64,000 bases of DNA from Lamellibrachia satsuma (taxonomy: Eukaryota; Annelida; Polychaeta; Sabellida; Siboglinidae). The DNA is taken from positions 8,162,001-8,226,000 of the forward strand of contig BSQZ01000010.1 in NCBI GenBank assembly GCA_033239005.1. The letters are read 5' to 3'. The position numbers were made by a program, and so were the translations under genes. Within the stretch, counting starts at the first letter, position 1. Every line of letters begins with the position of its first letter. This document shows positions 1 through 19,220 of the stretch, piece by piece. Below the pieces are notes generated by a model. That model was not told the origin of the DNA. It was given only the letters and a program-made list of their open reading frames with translations, and ran no database searches.

Positions 1-615
1 TATTTAATGTACATTGATGCTTCGCTAATTTTATTTCCTGTCCTCTAGTTCTTTTAATTTCTTAAGTGAGAAACAAAAAATTTATATCAATATATTCATA
101 CCCTTTCAGTATCTTAAAAGCATCAGTTTGATCTTTCTCCTCTTAACCTCTTTGTCTTTAGAGTTGCTTAGCCACATTCTATTAGGCGTTCTTCATAACT
201 AAAGTATCTTAATCCTGGAATCAAGACTGCATTAATATGATATGAAATTATTCACTCTCGAATTACCGTCGATTTATAAATACATGGTGTATATCAGAAC
301 ATGTTGAAGACTGGAAACACCAGACAATGTGTGTAAATTGATAAGTCAGTAAACACTGAAATGCATTTCATAATGAAATATATATATATACTTAATAACC
401 GATATGTAGCAAACTTGTAGTATAACTGTCAAATTGTTAAAGATGTACATCATGAAATGTGATACATATGGAGATGTTCTACTGTACTTCGTATTACACT
501 GCGCTAGTTTCATGAATACATTTTGTATTGTGTCTAATCATTGAGATTCATCGTTATTCTTAAAAAAATAGTGAAATAAATTAACAAAGCACGTTGTTTC
601 ATTTGTGTCATTGAT
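1..615. other. Intron 3 block of lectin unit 1 (conserved, non-coding)
   Basis: Closely similar to 9536-10325 and 16495-17510, so it marks the 3' part of each lectin unit. It has no supportable exon. In gene terms it is the intron between CTLD exon b and the PAN exon expected off the left edge. Confidence 0.6.
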
Positions 616-619
616 AGTC

Positions 620-636
620 TATGCCAAGTGAAGAGG

Positions 637-672
<36 letters not shown>

Positions 673-677
673 TAGAA

Positions 678-734
<57 letters not shown>

Positions 735-805
735 TATAGAGATAGAGATGGAGAGAGGGAGAGATAGATAGATGGATAGATAGATATATAGATAGATAGA
801 TAGAC

Positions 806-888
<83 letters not shown>

Positions 889-1001
889 CAGACATACAGG
901 GAGACAGAGATAGAGAGGGAGAGAGAGAGAGAGAGAGAGAGAAAGGTAGGAAGTTAGATAGATATATAGGTAGAGAAAGAGAGAGATAGGTAGTTAGATA
1001 G

Positions 1002-1058
<57 letters not shown>

Positions 1059-1075
1059 GAGAGAGAGCGAGATAA

Positions 1076-1118
<43 letters not shown>

Positions 1119-1165
1119 TACACACATCGATACAGACAAAGAGACCGAGACAGAGAGAAAGAAAG
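620..1165. repeat. GA / GATA / GACA microsatellite
   Basis: Mixed (GA)n, (GATA)n and (GACA)n runs. The long Ser/Leu/Tyr-rich reading frames here are repeat artefacts. The array has a counterpart in unit 2 at 10330-11160. Confidence 0.95.
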
Positions 1166-1306
1166 GTGTTAGTTTGCTTAAAGTAACATCAGTTGTTATT
1201 CGCATAGGTTTATAGTGCGGAACAAGTATTCGAATTGCGAATGGAATACGACATCAGCACCATCCTAAACACTGACCACTGCAATCATGGAGTTCTCTTC
1301 CTTCAC

Positions 1307-1525
1307 CGGTTGTTGTCATCAGCGACTGGGTCGTTGGTTCCTGATAATTGTCTGTTTCACAGATGAAACCGTAGTCTTTTGAGCAAGGCTGGTCCCACCA
1401 CCGACCGCTTCCAGAGACAACGACACAATCAGACCCTGACCCTGGTCCGCCGTTATTAGGCTGGTCTTTGCCCCAATATGTCCAGGTGACTGTGTCGTTG
1501 CACGGGTCAAGCACGAACTGTCCCT
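1307..1525 (-). CDS. Lectin gene 1, CTLD exon b (C-terminal half)
   Basis: 219 nt from acceptor TTTTTAG|AGGGAC to the inferred donor ACCG|GTGAAG. It holds EGQFV, WTYWGKDQPNN, SDCVVV, RWWDQPC and FICE, then a Thr-rich linker (TTQSLMTTT). Without splicing it would read 17 more codons to a stop at 1254. The phase-1 donor is preferred because a PAN exon with a phase-1 acceptor sits downstream in unit 2. Confidence 0.8.
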
Positions 1526-4500
1526 CTAAAAATAAATAAATAAATAGAGAAATGGAGAGGAGAAGAGGAGAGTAGAAGAGTTGGACAATAGAGAAGGAGG
1601 AGAGGAAGAGAGGGTGAAAGGTGGAGAGGCGTAGAGGAGTAGAAGAGGGTATGAGATGAGGAGAGGAGAGAAGAGGAGGAGAGAAGATGAGGAGGAAAAG
1701 TGGAGTTGAGCAAAGGACAGGAGGAGAGGAGGAGAGAAGGAGAAGAGGAGAGGAGGTAAGGTGGATAGGAGGAGAGGAGAAAATGAAGAGAGGTGGAGAG
1801 GAGTAGATGGGGAGAGGAGGAGAAGAGGAGAAGAGGAAAGAAAGAGGGGAGGGGGGATATGTGGAGAGGACGATAGGAAGACAGGTGGAGAGCAATAGAG
1901 GAGGAGAAGAGAGGAGGAGAGTAAGAGAGCAGGAGAAAAGAAAAGTTGGGTAGGAGCACATGGGGAGATGGGGAGAAGTGGAGATGAGGAGTAGAAGAAG
2001 AGATGTTGAGTGGAGGACAAGAGGAGAGGAGGATAGAAGAGTATGAGGAGAAGAGTAGAGGAGAAGAAGTGGAGAGGAGGACAGGATGAAATGAGGAGTA
2101 GAGGAGACGTGAAAAGGAGAAAAAGAGTAGGGGAGCAGAATATGATAGAAGAGGTGGAGCAGAGAAGAGGATGAAAACAGGAGAAGAGGAGAGTAGAAGT
2201 GGTGAAGATGAGTAGTGGAGTTAGGGAGAGGTGGATAGGAGACGAGGAGAGTAGAGGAAGAGAGGAGGATAGAAAGAGAAGGAGAGAATAGGAGATGAGA
2301 TGAGGAGATGATACGAAGAGGAGAGGAAGAAATGTGAAGAAGAAAAGAGGCGGAGAAGAACAGAAGAGGAGGAGAAAAGAGAGTAGAATAGGGTGAGAGG
2401 AAGAGTCGTGGAGTGGAGAATAAGAGGAGAGGTGGAGAGGAGAGGAGAAGAAGAAAGGCGGAGTGAGGTATAGGAGTAGAGGAGAGGATGAGTTGAATAG
2501 AAGAGCAGAGGAGGAAAAGCGGAGATGAATAGAGGAGTTAAGTTGAGGAGGAGAGGAGGAGAGAATGTGAAGAGAATTTGAGAAGATGGCGACAGATTGA
2601 GAATTGGAGACGAGAAGAGGTGGAGAAAAGAAGAAGAAAGGTGGAGATGAGAAGAAAATATGGCTAGAGGTGGGGAAGTGTAGATAAGGAGAGGCGGAGA
2701 AGAGGAAAGGAGTAGAGGAGATGCGCAATAGTGTAGAGGAAGATAGGATGATAGAACGAGAAGGAGAGAATAGGAGAGTAAGAGGTGGATTAAAGGAAAA
2801 GAAGAGAACAGGTGATGAGGATATGGGGAGAGGTAGAGAGGAAGAAAGGGGGAGAAGATAGCAAAATAGTAGGATGGCTGGAGAGGGAAGAAAAGAGGAA
2901 CGAGGAGGAGAACAGGAGAGAAGGAGATATGGAAGGAGGAAAGGGGCGATTAGGAGAGGAAGTGAAGATGAGCGGAGGAGAAGTGGAGAGAGAATATGAG
3001 AAAAGGAGTAGAGGGGGATACAACTAGAGGGGAGGAGACGAGGAGCAGAGGAGAAGAGGAGAGGAGGAGTAGAGGAGAGGAAGAGTGGATGAGAGGAAGA
3101 GTGAAGGAGAGTGGGAGAGGTGGGGAAGAGGAGAGGAGGACAGGAGGAGGGGAACAGAGGAGGTTAGGAAGAGAGGTTAGAGGAGGAGAGGTAGGTAGGA
3201 GGAGATGATTAAAGTTGGAGAGGAGAGGTGGATGCGAGTAGATGAGGAGAGGGGAAGAGGTGGAAAAGAGGAAAGGAGGAGAGGAGCAGAGGAAGATGGG
3301 ATGGATATGTGGAGTGGAGGAGAGGAGGGGAGGAAGAGAAGTGGAGAGGTGGCGAGGTAGGCGGTGAGGAGAAATGGATAAGAGGAGAGGTGAATCAGAG
3401 TGCAGAAGGAGAGGATTGGTGAACGAGAGGTTGAGAGGAGGAGAGGAGGAGAATTGGAGATGAGAAGAAGAGTGGCGGATAAGAGGAGAGGAGGAGAAGA
3501 GGACGGGATGAGAGGAGAATACGAGGAGATGAGGAGATGAGGAAATTTCCTGGCTAATAATATAAGCCACACAACTTACTTTTTTATAGCGACACCTACC
3601 GGTATCAATGTCGTTAGCCGCCGTCCATAACACAGTAACATTTGTGTATTGACGCATACGGAACAACGTATTGATAAAAGCCCTTTCGGCAGTGTCCGTC
3701 ATGTGCAGTAGTCGAGCACTGTATGTCTTGCATGAGTCTCGGGCGGCGAACCAGTCGCTTTGGTTGTCGACTATCATGTAGCACTTGTCCCGGTTCTCCT
3801 CCCAACCAGCCTCGCAACACGCTCCTGACATGCAATGAGGTTAAACGAATGTCACAGTATTTTGTATAAGTTGGTTAAGAAATGCTATCCCTGCAAAACA
3901 TGTTACTGTCACGATCATTCATCTTTTAATATTGAAAAAAATATTCGATTTGGCGATGAAATAAAATATATCAGTTGTTTAGTTTTACCACATACTATTG
4001 TATCGCTTTACGGCAATAATTGACAGGCTAATAAATCTTCACATTTAAGGTGAAATACAACGCTTTTCATCGGATGATTTATTAGACTGTCGAATTCCCG
4101 TTTTATTCCATTTCTGCCGATAAATATGCAACAATAAATAATAAAACATTAGATATAACATTGTTAATTTATAGTGTACTTTCAGATCAAACGTTTATGA
4201 AAATTGGGGCATAATTTTTCGAAATCCCCAACTAGCTTCCTATGAAAAGAGTTTCATTTATTGTGTCACATTCAACGGCAGCAAATGTTTTACACATTTT
4301 AATGTAATCTTTACAGAGAGAAACTTCGATTGGTCTCGACAATGCATGATGCCGAATCCGCGTTACGTTTTACGTTTAGCCGGTCACACATTTTATCGCA
4401 TTAAAAGTTGAAGTCGGGGAAGGCAGTGTTTGTTGAGCCATTTTTAGTTATTTTTTTATTTCTATGGCGCAATCATATTCATAAGTCAAAATTATTTTTA

Positions 4501-7500
4501 ATCACATCAACTATGATTATCAGTAGATCATTTGATACCAAGATAATAATAACATATATAGTAGATTCAAATACGGATGCTAAGCTGGCTCAACTAACAC
4601 TTTGTGTGGGGTAAGTTGAGCCACAGTGTAGCGTAAGTTGCGCAAATGCTCTATTTGTATAATTTATGTAGGCCTTGTACAAAAATTCATAACAACTCGG
4701 CCAACACATCTACCCAATGGGTATAGCACGTCACTGACAAGTCTACACGCTTAATTAATGAGTTAACACAATTAATATAAACTTATAGTTCAACCGCAAC
4801 CAGTGTAAACAACTGCTAATATGTTGCCTTGTTACCTTGTAACCAACTGCTAATATGTTGCTTTGTTGCCCTGTAACCAACTGCTAATATGTTGCCTTGT
4901 TGCCTTGTAACCAACTGCTAATATGTTGCCTTGTTGCCTTGTAACCAACTGCTAATATGTTGCCTTGTTGCCTTGTAACCAACTGCTAATATGTTGCCTT
5001 GTTGCCTTGTAACCAACTGCTAATATGTTGCCTTGTTGCCTTGTAACCAACTGCTAATATGTTGCCTTGTTGCCTTGTAACCAACTGCTAATATGTTGCC
5101 TTGTTGCCTTGTAACCAACTGCTAATAATTATGTTGCCTTGTTGCCTTGTAACCAATTGCTAATATGTTGCCTTGTTGCCTTGTAACCAACTGCTAATAT
5201 GTTGCCTTGTTACCTTGTAACCAACTGCAAATATGTTGCCTTGTTGCCGTGTAACCAACTGTTAATATGTTGCCTTGTTGCCTTGTAACCAATTGCTAAT
5301 ATGTTGCCTTGTTGCCTTGTAGCCAACGGCTAATATGTTGCCTTGTAACCAACTGCTAATATGTTGCCTTGTTGCCGTGTAACCAACTGCTAATATGTTG
5401 CCTTGTTGCCTTGTAACCAACTGCTAATATGTTGCCTTGTTGCCTTGTAACCAACTGCTAATATGTTGCCTTGTTGCCTTGTAACCAACTGCTAATATGT
5501 TGCCTTGTTGCCTTGTAACCAACTGCTAATATGTTGCCTTGTTGCCTTGTAACCAACTGCTAATATGTTGCCTTGTTGCCTTGTAACCAACTGCTAATAT
5601 GTTGCCTTGTTGCTTTGTAACCAACTGCTAATATGTTGCCTTGTTGCCTTGTAACCAACTGCTAATATGTTGCCTTATTGCCTTGTAACCAATTGCTAAT
5701 ATGTTGCCTTGTTGCCTTGTAACCAACTGCTAATATGTTGCCTTGTTACCTTGTTACCTTGTAACCAACTGCAAATATGTTGCCTTGTTGCCGTGTAACC
5801 AACTGTTAATATGTTGGATTGTTGCCTTGTAACCAATTGCTAATAATTATGTTGCCTTGTTGCCTTGTAGCCAACGGCTAATATGTTGCCTTGTAACCAA
5901 CTGCTAATATGTTGCCTTGTTGCCTTGTAACCAACTGCTAATATGTTGCCTTGTTGCCTTGTAACCAATTGCTAATATGTTGCCTTGTTGCCTTGTAACC
6001 AACGGCTAATATGTTGACTTGTAACCAATTGCTAATATGTTGCCTTGTTGTCTTGTAACCAACTGCTAATAGGTTACCTTCCGATATCCCAATTTGCTCG
6101 GAAAAATTATTTCCTTTATGAATTTTGGGTTAAAAAACATTCGTCTTCGTTCTTTAACCTCTGCTCAACTAATTATCCCTTGGGCGGCCCCGTTTCGACA
6201 ATCAAGCTGATTTAATTAACTTCTCATTAATGCGCGAAGTGATGTAAATGCTCTTCCTCTCTGTGTGTAGTTAAACCATTTGTATGCGCACAAACAATAA
6301 AGTCTGGTCACAATCACAATTACCAAAAGTTTAGTAAAACATCAGAAAACATACTTTTATCTCACATGTTCTGACCTTTGTGACAAATGTAACATATTAT
6401 AGGTCAATCGTGTTCTAATAACATGTCCAGTTACTGGGTGGTACCATGTAACTGTCGCTGCTGTAGTTTCCCGTGAAACACGGGTGACTCAACTAACCCA
6501 GTGGCTCACCTAACACTGTCTTCCCCTAGTGGCATTCAAAGTTCTACAGACTGAACATGAACCAAGGTTCACTGAATAAGTATCTTTAGTGAAATCTATC
6601 AAGGTTTTGGTTTCCTAATGCAAATGATGACTGAATATGTCAGTACTGCATGTTTTAGGTTAGGAACCTTATTGCATATCCTGGAAGATGTTCGTTTGTG
6701 AAAACATTCTTTATGCTATTAGACATTTGTGATATTAAGCTGTTGTGCCATTAATTGTTGCTGGTAATATTCTTAGATTTTATAATTCACAGACTTGTTA
6801 ACTCGTGTTGAAGGACCTGACTCGAGTCGCATTCTTGCTACTTCTGGCTTCAGTTAGAATTCAGAGAGAGATGAATCTAGACTTGTAGGTCAATCAATTG
6901 AGAATTTACTTGCCAGTTTATAACTTGCCAACAATCCGATATTTTAATTGCAAGATATGTCCGTCAATACACATGTTTTCCATCATATTCTAGACCATCG
7001 CACAGTACATAATGACATATATCAGTATCAGTCATTGAGTATATGAGTACCGAAATGCGCCGCTGAAATTAATCAGTCCCATGCTAAAATAACGTAGATA
7101 TGACCCGAAGTCATTATTTGAAGAACCGTTTGATTTTCTCTCTCTTCATAGTGGATTTTCTGATATAAGAAAAAAAATAATCGCATGCTCATTTAAACCT
7201 TTCTATAAAAACATAATGTATATTGTGTAGTTAAGCACACGGCAGACACATTAAGATGCTAGATCGAAATGATGCAATATTAAAATGTTCGTGAAGTCCA
7301 CTTGTGCGAAAACAACTGAGTGAGAAGAATTGCGGGAGTGAAAAGAGTAGACAAGCGAAGATTGGAGGAGCTGATGGAGGAGTTTGGTGTGGAAGAGAAT
7401 TTCATGGGGGAAAAATCGACAACCGGTATCGACGCCAGCCGTCCCTGAACTTCAGGGATAAAGAGGAGAGCTCCAGTAGCGTGTGTTATTCCACATTGAG

Positions 7501-7612
7501 CTGTACATCATTAAACATGCGACTTATTGATTTAGTGAACGGAAGAGTAGACATAAACAAGTTAAATCTTACCTTCTCCGAAGATTAAAATAACGACCAC
7601 AATTCGAAGCAT
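1307..7612 (-). CDS. Lectin gene 1: secreted C-type lectin (CTLD) gene, 3' end off window
   Basis: Spliced model: signal exon 7573-7612, CTLD exon a 3600-3824, CTLD exon b 1307-1525, all joined in phase 1. The predicted product is a secreted carbohydrate- or glycan-recognition protein. Seen: a short hydrophobic leader (MLRIVVVILIF), then CCEAGW...DKCYMI (extra N-terminal Cys pair of a long-form CTLD), DSCKTYSARLL, WTAANDIDTEG, the calcium-site-2 position reading QPN, SDCVVV, RWWDQPCS in place of the usual WND, and FICE. QPN is neither classical EPN (mannose) nor QPD (galactose), so specificity cannot be predicted. By analogy with gene 2 a PAN exon should follow but would lie left of base 1. 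Unlike gene 2 it has an extra Cys (DPCND) and an NVT glycosylation sequon. Family assignment is firm; expression is unknown. Confidence 0.85.
1550..3540. repeat. Purine-rich GAGGAG-type tract inside the CTLD intron (unit 1)
   Basis: About 2 kb of irregular GA-rich sequence on the plus strand with few pyrimidines. It fills almost the whole intron separating the two halves of the lectin domain, so the pre-mRNA would carry a pyrimidine-rich intron. The Ser/Leu/Pro-rich frames on the minus strand are artefacts. Confidence 0.9.
3600..3824 (-). CDS. Lectin gene 1, CTLD exon a (N-terminal half)
   Basis: 225 nt between acceptor GCATGTCAG|GAGCG and donor ACCG|GTAGGT. It encodes the long-form Cys pair, the first conserved helix region (WFAARDSCKTYSARLL) and the WTAANDIDT strand. 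The frame continues into exon b at T-E-G. Confidence 0.85.
3825..4715. other. Intron 1 of lectin gene 1, first part
   Basis: Non-coding. Bases 3836-4200 match unit 2 at 13150-13445, with small indels. I see no exon. Confidence 0.5.
4720..6330 (+). mobile_element. Dispersed element with internal 34-bp minisatellite
   Basis: Flanks of the minisatellite (left AATATAAACTTATAG near 4780; right TTCGTCTTCGTTCTTTAAC and AGTCTGGTCACA near 6300) recur in inverted orientation at 39310-39660, where only one repeat unit is present. Unit 2 lacks it, so it behaves like an insertion. Short non-autonomous elements with an internal tandem array and no ORF are known in molluscs (pearl-like and Helitron-derived). 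Class is unassigned. Confidence 0.55.
4797..6075. repeat. 34-bp minisatellite, about 37 copies
   Basis: Unit contains AACTGCTAATATGTTGCC then TTGTTGCCTTGTAACC. It is mostly exact, with a run of variant units (AATTGC, CAACGGC, extra AATT) around 5130-5340 repeated near 5690-5890, which indicates block duplication inside the array. Confidence 0.95.
6340..7570. other. Intron 1 of lectin gene 1, last part
   Basis: No coding signal. It matches unit 2 at 13540-14290, including the run up to the signal-peptide exon. Confidence 0.5.
7573..7612 (-). CDS. Lectin gene 1, signal-peptide exon
   Basis: ATG at 7612, 13 codons plus one base, then donor GAAG|GTAAGA. It encodes MLRIVVVILIFGE plus the first base of Gly. 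The phase-1 end matches the phase-1 acceptor of the CTLD exon at 3824. It is too short to show up as an ordinary reading frame; it was found by matching phase and by its conservation in all three units. Confidence 0.8.
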
Positions 7613-7669
7613 GGTGTTTTCAATACTGTTGCCACATCATACTAAGGTTGACGCACCAGCACTACGCGG

Positions 7670-7674
7670 TTATA
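7670..7674 (-). promoter_or_regulatory. TATA-like box of lectin gene 1
   Basis: TATAA on the minus strand, 58 nt upstream of the start codon, in a block (GTATAACCGCGTAGTGCTGG) conserved in units 1 and 2 and nearly so in unit 3. The start site is inferred, not shown. Confidence 0.45.
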
Positions 7675-8585
7675 CATCCAACTAACCACTGGATATTAAC
7701 AGGTATAACACCTTCAGTAAACAAACTTGCTTGACCTGCCTTTCCGCCAAGTCTACACGGTATTTGCTTCCGAGAACCGGATGTACATTGGAATATTCTT
7801 TCTCTGGTCTAGATGATAGTTCGTGAACTCGTCACAGCGTTAACAAACCTGTAGCCTAGGCGCAAATTAAGCTTCATATCTATGCCGATTGGGCAGGAAG
7901 ACTATTGAAAAGCGGCAAAGTGCACTTCCATTCCGTGTGAAATGCCGAGGTGAGTGTTGTGTTTGATATTCGGTCATGTGTCAAATTAGTATTACTATTG
8001 ACACGCTGGTGGTCAAACATATTTATGTGGCCAGGCATAGAAACTATGGAAGACCTAAACAATGATTCTGTCACTGATCGTGTTTTGTAGTCGTTTTGAG
8101 ATTTTGGACTTACACATTTTCAAGGCCTAAGGGATGTGGAAGTGGCATTTTGAGGTGGGAGATATTAACACAAATTAAGTCAATATCATTACAAATTATG
8201 TAAATAGCATTACCACGGAGCCTACGGCAACAGTTGCATCGTGACACGGATATCCAAAATTCTGACTCGTCGTTCATCTTGTAGATTGGTGCCCAGTCCA
8301 CCATATATTGCATCACTGTTATATCTATCAAATTCCATCTTACACGTAGTGTGCAAAGAATATCGGTTATTGGTTATGAGATAGGATATATAGGAGGTTC
8401 GTCTGCGCGCGCAGGCGAGCGGGCGTGCGGGCGTGCGGGCGTGCGGGCGTGCGGGCGTGCGGGCGTGTGCAACCGCGTTAACCGTTTCCGTCTTAGATTA
8501 TACTAAATCAGCCATATCGTATTTGCTCCCAAAGGGGTGCGCTTTGCCCCACCCTAATTCGACCCTATTGCATCCCAGGCTCAGC

Positions 8586-8646
<61 letters not shown>

Positions 8647-9079
8647 GCTCATTTTCAGTTTCGGAATACCCCACTAATTATGTAGGCATAACTTTAATCG
8701 AACACCTTTATAAGAACGATCAATGTTTGCGCATAATAACCCTGTTCCCACTATCGGCCAAGTCTGAACACTGGGTCAAACATGCCATGTGCTTGGTCTT
8801 AAAGGGGTGTTGGTGAATAGTGGGAAGTCGCGGTGTGCACCCCAGCCTGAATACTTTCCTGCTGTCTGACGGATAAGTTTATGAAACAATATGTTGGCAA
8901 ACATCGCATTGAGACAACGACCATCTCGGTCTCGCTCGATTCAATTTATGTCAAAGTTCAAATCTTCCGGCGAAATTTAACGCTATACAAAGTGAATGAT
9001 CACAACATTTCCAACAATCACACGCCCGCACGCCCGCTCGCCAGTAGTTTTTGCCGGTGCTTGTGTTATTCAGCCTCCG
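7675..9079. other. Intergenic region between lectin genes 1 and 2
   Basis: Upstream flank of gene 1 and downstream flank of gene 2. It holds a GCGTGCGG-type repeat (8405-8466) and a (TA)n run (8588-8642). Bases 8475-8815 have no counterpart in unit 2. The short frames here are not convincing. Confidence 0.5.
8405..8466. repeat. GC-rich GCGTGCGG repeat
   Basis: Short tandem GGGCGTGC units at the place where unit 2 carries the much longer pure GGGC array, about 0.8 kb upstream of the gene 1 start. Confidence 0.85.
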
Positions 9080-14791
<5,712 letters not shown>

Positions 14792-14848
14792 GGTGTTTTC
14801 AATACTGTTGCCACATCATACTAAGGTTGGCGCACCAGCACTACGCGG

Positions 14849-14853
14849 TTATA
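14849..14853 (-). promoter_or_regulatory. TATA-like box of lectin gene 2
   Basis: TATAA 58 nt upstream of the ATG, same spacing and context as in unit 1. Confidence 0.45.
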
Positions 14854-14854
14854 C

Positions 14855-15466
14855 ATCCAACTAACCACTGGATATTAACAGGTATAACACTTTCAGTAAA
14901 CAAACTTGCTTGACCTGCCTTTCCGCCAAGTCTTCACGCCATTTGCTGTCGAGAACCGGATGTACATTGGAATATCCTTTCTCTGGTCTAGATGATTGTT
15001 CTTGAACTCGTCACAGCGTTAACAAACCTGTAGCCTAGACGCAAATTAAGCTTTATATCTATGCCGATTGGGCAGGAAGACTATTGAAAAGGTGCAAAGT
15101 GCACTTCCATTTGTAGTTGAATGCTGAGGTGAGTGCTATGTTTGATATTCGGTCATGTGTCAAATTAGCGTTACTATTGACACGCTGGTGGTCAAACATA
15201 TTTATGTGGCCAGGCATAGAAACTATGGAAGACCTAAACAATGATTCTGTTACTCATCGTGTTTTGTAGTCGTTTTGAGATTTTGGACTTACACATTTTC
15301 AAGGCCTAAGGGATGTGGAACTGGCATTTTGAGGTGGGAAGTATTAACACAAATTATGTCAATAGTATTACAAATTATGTAAATAGCATTACCACGGAGC
15401 CTACGGCAACAGTTGCATCGTGACACGGATATCCAAAATTCTCACTCGTCGTTCATCTTGTAGATT
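14855..15466. other. Upstream flank of lectin gene 2
   Basis: Conserved with 7676-8290; no coding signal. Confidence 0.45.
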
Positions 15467-15827
15467 GGCGGGCGGGCGGGCGGGCGGGCGGGCGGGCGGG
15501 CGGGCGGGCGGGCGGGCGGGCGGGCGGGCGGGCGGGCGGGCGGGCGGGCGGGCGGGCGGGCGGGCGGGCGGGCGGGCGGGCGGGCGGGCGGGCGGGCGGG
15601 CGGGCGGGCGGGCGGGCGGGCGGGCGGGCGGGCGGGCGGGCGGGCGGGCGGGCGGGCGGGCGGGCGGGCGGGCGGGCGGGCGGGCGGGCGGGCGGGCGGG
15701 CGGGCGGGCGGGCGGGCGGGCGGGCGGGCGGGCGGGCGGGCGGGCGGGCGGGCGGGCGGGCGGGCGGGCGGGCGGGCGGGCGGGCGGGCGGGCGGGCGGG
15801 CGGGCGGGCGGGCGGGCGGGCGGGCGG
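15467..15827. repeat. Pure (GGGC)n array, 361 bp, about 90 copies
   Basis: Uninterrupted tetranucleotide array, about 0.7 kb upstream of the lectin gene 2 start. Every unit supplies a GGG run, so G-quadruplex on the plus strand and i-motif on the minus strand are possible. The Gly-Arg-Ala and Pro-Ala-Arg frames are artefacts. Confidence 0.97.
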
Positions 15828-16016
15828 TGAATAGTGCGAAGTCGCTAATGAAACAATATGATGGATAACATCGCATTGAGACAACGACCATCTCGGTTTC
15901 GCTCAGTTCAATTTATTTCAAAGTTCAAATCTTCCGGCGAAATTTAACACTATGCAAAGTGAATGATCACAACATTTCCAACAATCAAGCGTCAGTTGTT
16001 TTCGCCGGTGCTTGTG

Positions 16017-16249
16017 TTACTCAGCCTCCGTCACTGTCGCATCACATATACTCGCCACCCGGACTCGGTCGGTGACGTCATTGCACCCGACATACAGCCT
16101 ACACCCGCCCGTCCGGCCTTGATGGGTGAATGCATTACACGCTGGTCTCTGCGAACATGTTCGAGCACACACGATGACACTTGGCACGTTCACGCTGGCC
16201 AGACTGGCATCTTGTGGACACCCAAGGTCACGATGAAGGACGTAGATAT
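16017..16249 (-). pseudogene. Lectin gene 3 PAN exon, frameshifted
   Basis: Acceptor TTATTGTCTGCAG|ATATC is intact and all six PAN cysteines are present, but the frame shifts after GCNDVTD, losing the GWRVYVKRQ end and adding an unrelated tail. Confidence 0.8.
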
Positions 16250-16439
16250 CTGCAGACAATAACATAATGACTACTGACAATAATCAACAATGTTTAACAA
16301 GATTGTCATCCAAGGGAAACGCACAGGTGGCAATTGGACAAGGACAATTTTACAAGGATGCCATTGTTTTATCGAGACTCCAACACTTTTCATCTTCTGA
16401 AGTATTTGTTATTTTTGTTTTTAAGCATATTCCCGCTAC

Positions 16440-17530
16440 TAACAATGTGTAGATAATTTGTTCATTTCATTACTTGTGATAATTAGTACTTTCTTATATG
16501 TATAATGTACACTGTTGCTTCACTAAGGTTACTTCGTTTCCTCTAGTTCTTTTAACTTTCTTAAGTGAGAAACAATATTTCTATCAATATATTCATACCC
16601 ATTCAATATCTTAAAAGCGTAAATTTGATATATCTCCTCTTAACCTCTTTGTCTTTGCAGTTGCTTAGCCACATTCTTTTAGGCGTTCTTCATAACTAAG
16701 GTATCTTAATCCTGGAGTCAAGAATGCATTAGTGTGGCATGAAACTACCGGCAGTTTATTAATATATGGTGTATATCAAAACCTAGTGAAGACTGGAAAC
16801 ATCCGACAATATGTGTAATTCAGTTAGTCAGTATACACTGAATTGCATTTCACAGTGAAATTATTATTTCTAAATGTAGAGAGGATCTCACTTTATTCTG
16901 ATATACACACGTTCAATAACGTTTAGAAAAACGACCCATGTACCTATGTTAAATTAAGTTCATTACTAAATATAATACTATTGTTATTGGGTATTTGCAT
17001 AAACTACGTGAAAATATAAATACTTAACAAGTTATCTAGTTTTACTGTGGTAAACTTGCTGTATAACTGTCAACTTGTGAATGATGTACATCATAAAATA
17101 TGGTACAAATGGAGATGTCCTACTGTATTTCTTGTTACACTGCACTTGTTCTAACAGTTCTGCACTACTGCAATGCACTGTGTATTAATGCACTATTTAA
17201 ACAAGGAATTCTAAGCTATTTTGCTTCTCCTCCAATGTCGTCTTTGATAGATGCTATGCATCATGTGTATATAAACTTTATCATGAAGACAATAACATCA
17301 TTATCATTATCATTAAGAGCAGGCTGGGTAAATAATATAAAGACTAGGGTATTTCTTAGATGATGAATACATTTACTTGAATATGAATAGTTTCATGATT
17401 ACAATTTGCATTGGGTCTAATCATTGAGGTTCATCGTTATTCTTAAAAATAATGAAATAAATTAACAAAAGCATGTTGTTTCACTTGCTTCATTGATGGT
17501 TTATGCAAAAGTGATGATAGAGAGAGAGAG
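16440..17530. other. Unit 3 intron block
   Basis: Similar to 1-615 and 9480-10325, ending at a short GA run. No exon. Confidence 0.5.
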
Positions 17531-17534
17531 TAGA

Positions 17535-19218
<1,684 letters not shown>

Positions 19219-19220
19219 GT

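Noticed and set aside
1526..3540. Long Ser/Leu/Pro-rich minus-strand proteins (up to ~400 codons)
   Set aside because: They are translations of a purine-rich simple repeat in an intron, open on several frames at once.
4797..6075. CRISPR-like 34-bp repeats
   Set aside because: Units abut directly without spacers; it is a minisatellite inside a dispersed element.
15420..15891. Gly/Arg/Ala- and Pro/Ala/Arg-repeat proteins
   Set aside because: Frames of a pure GGGC array on both strands.
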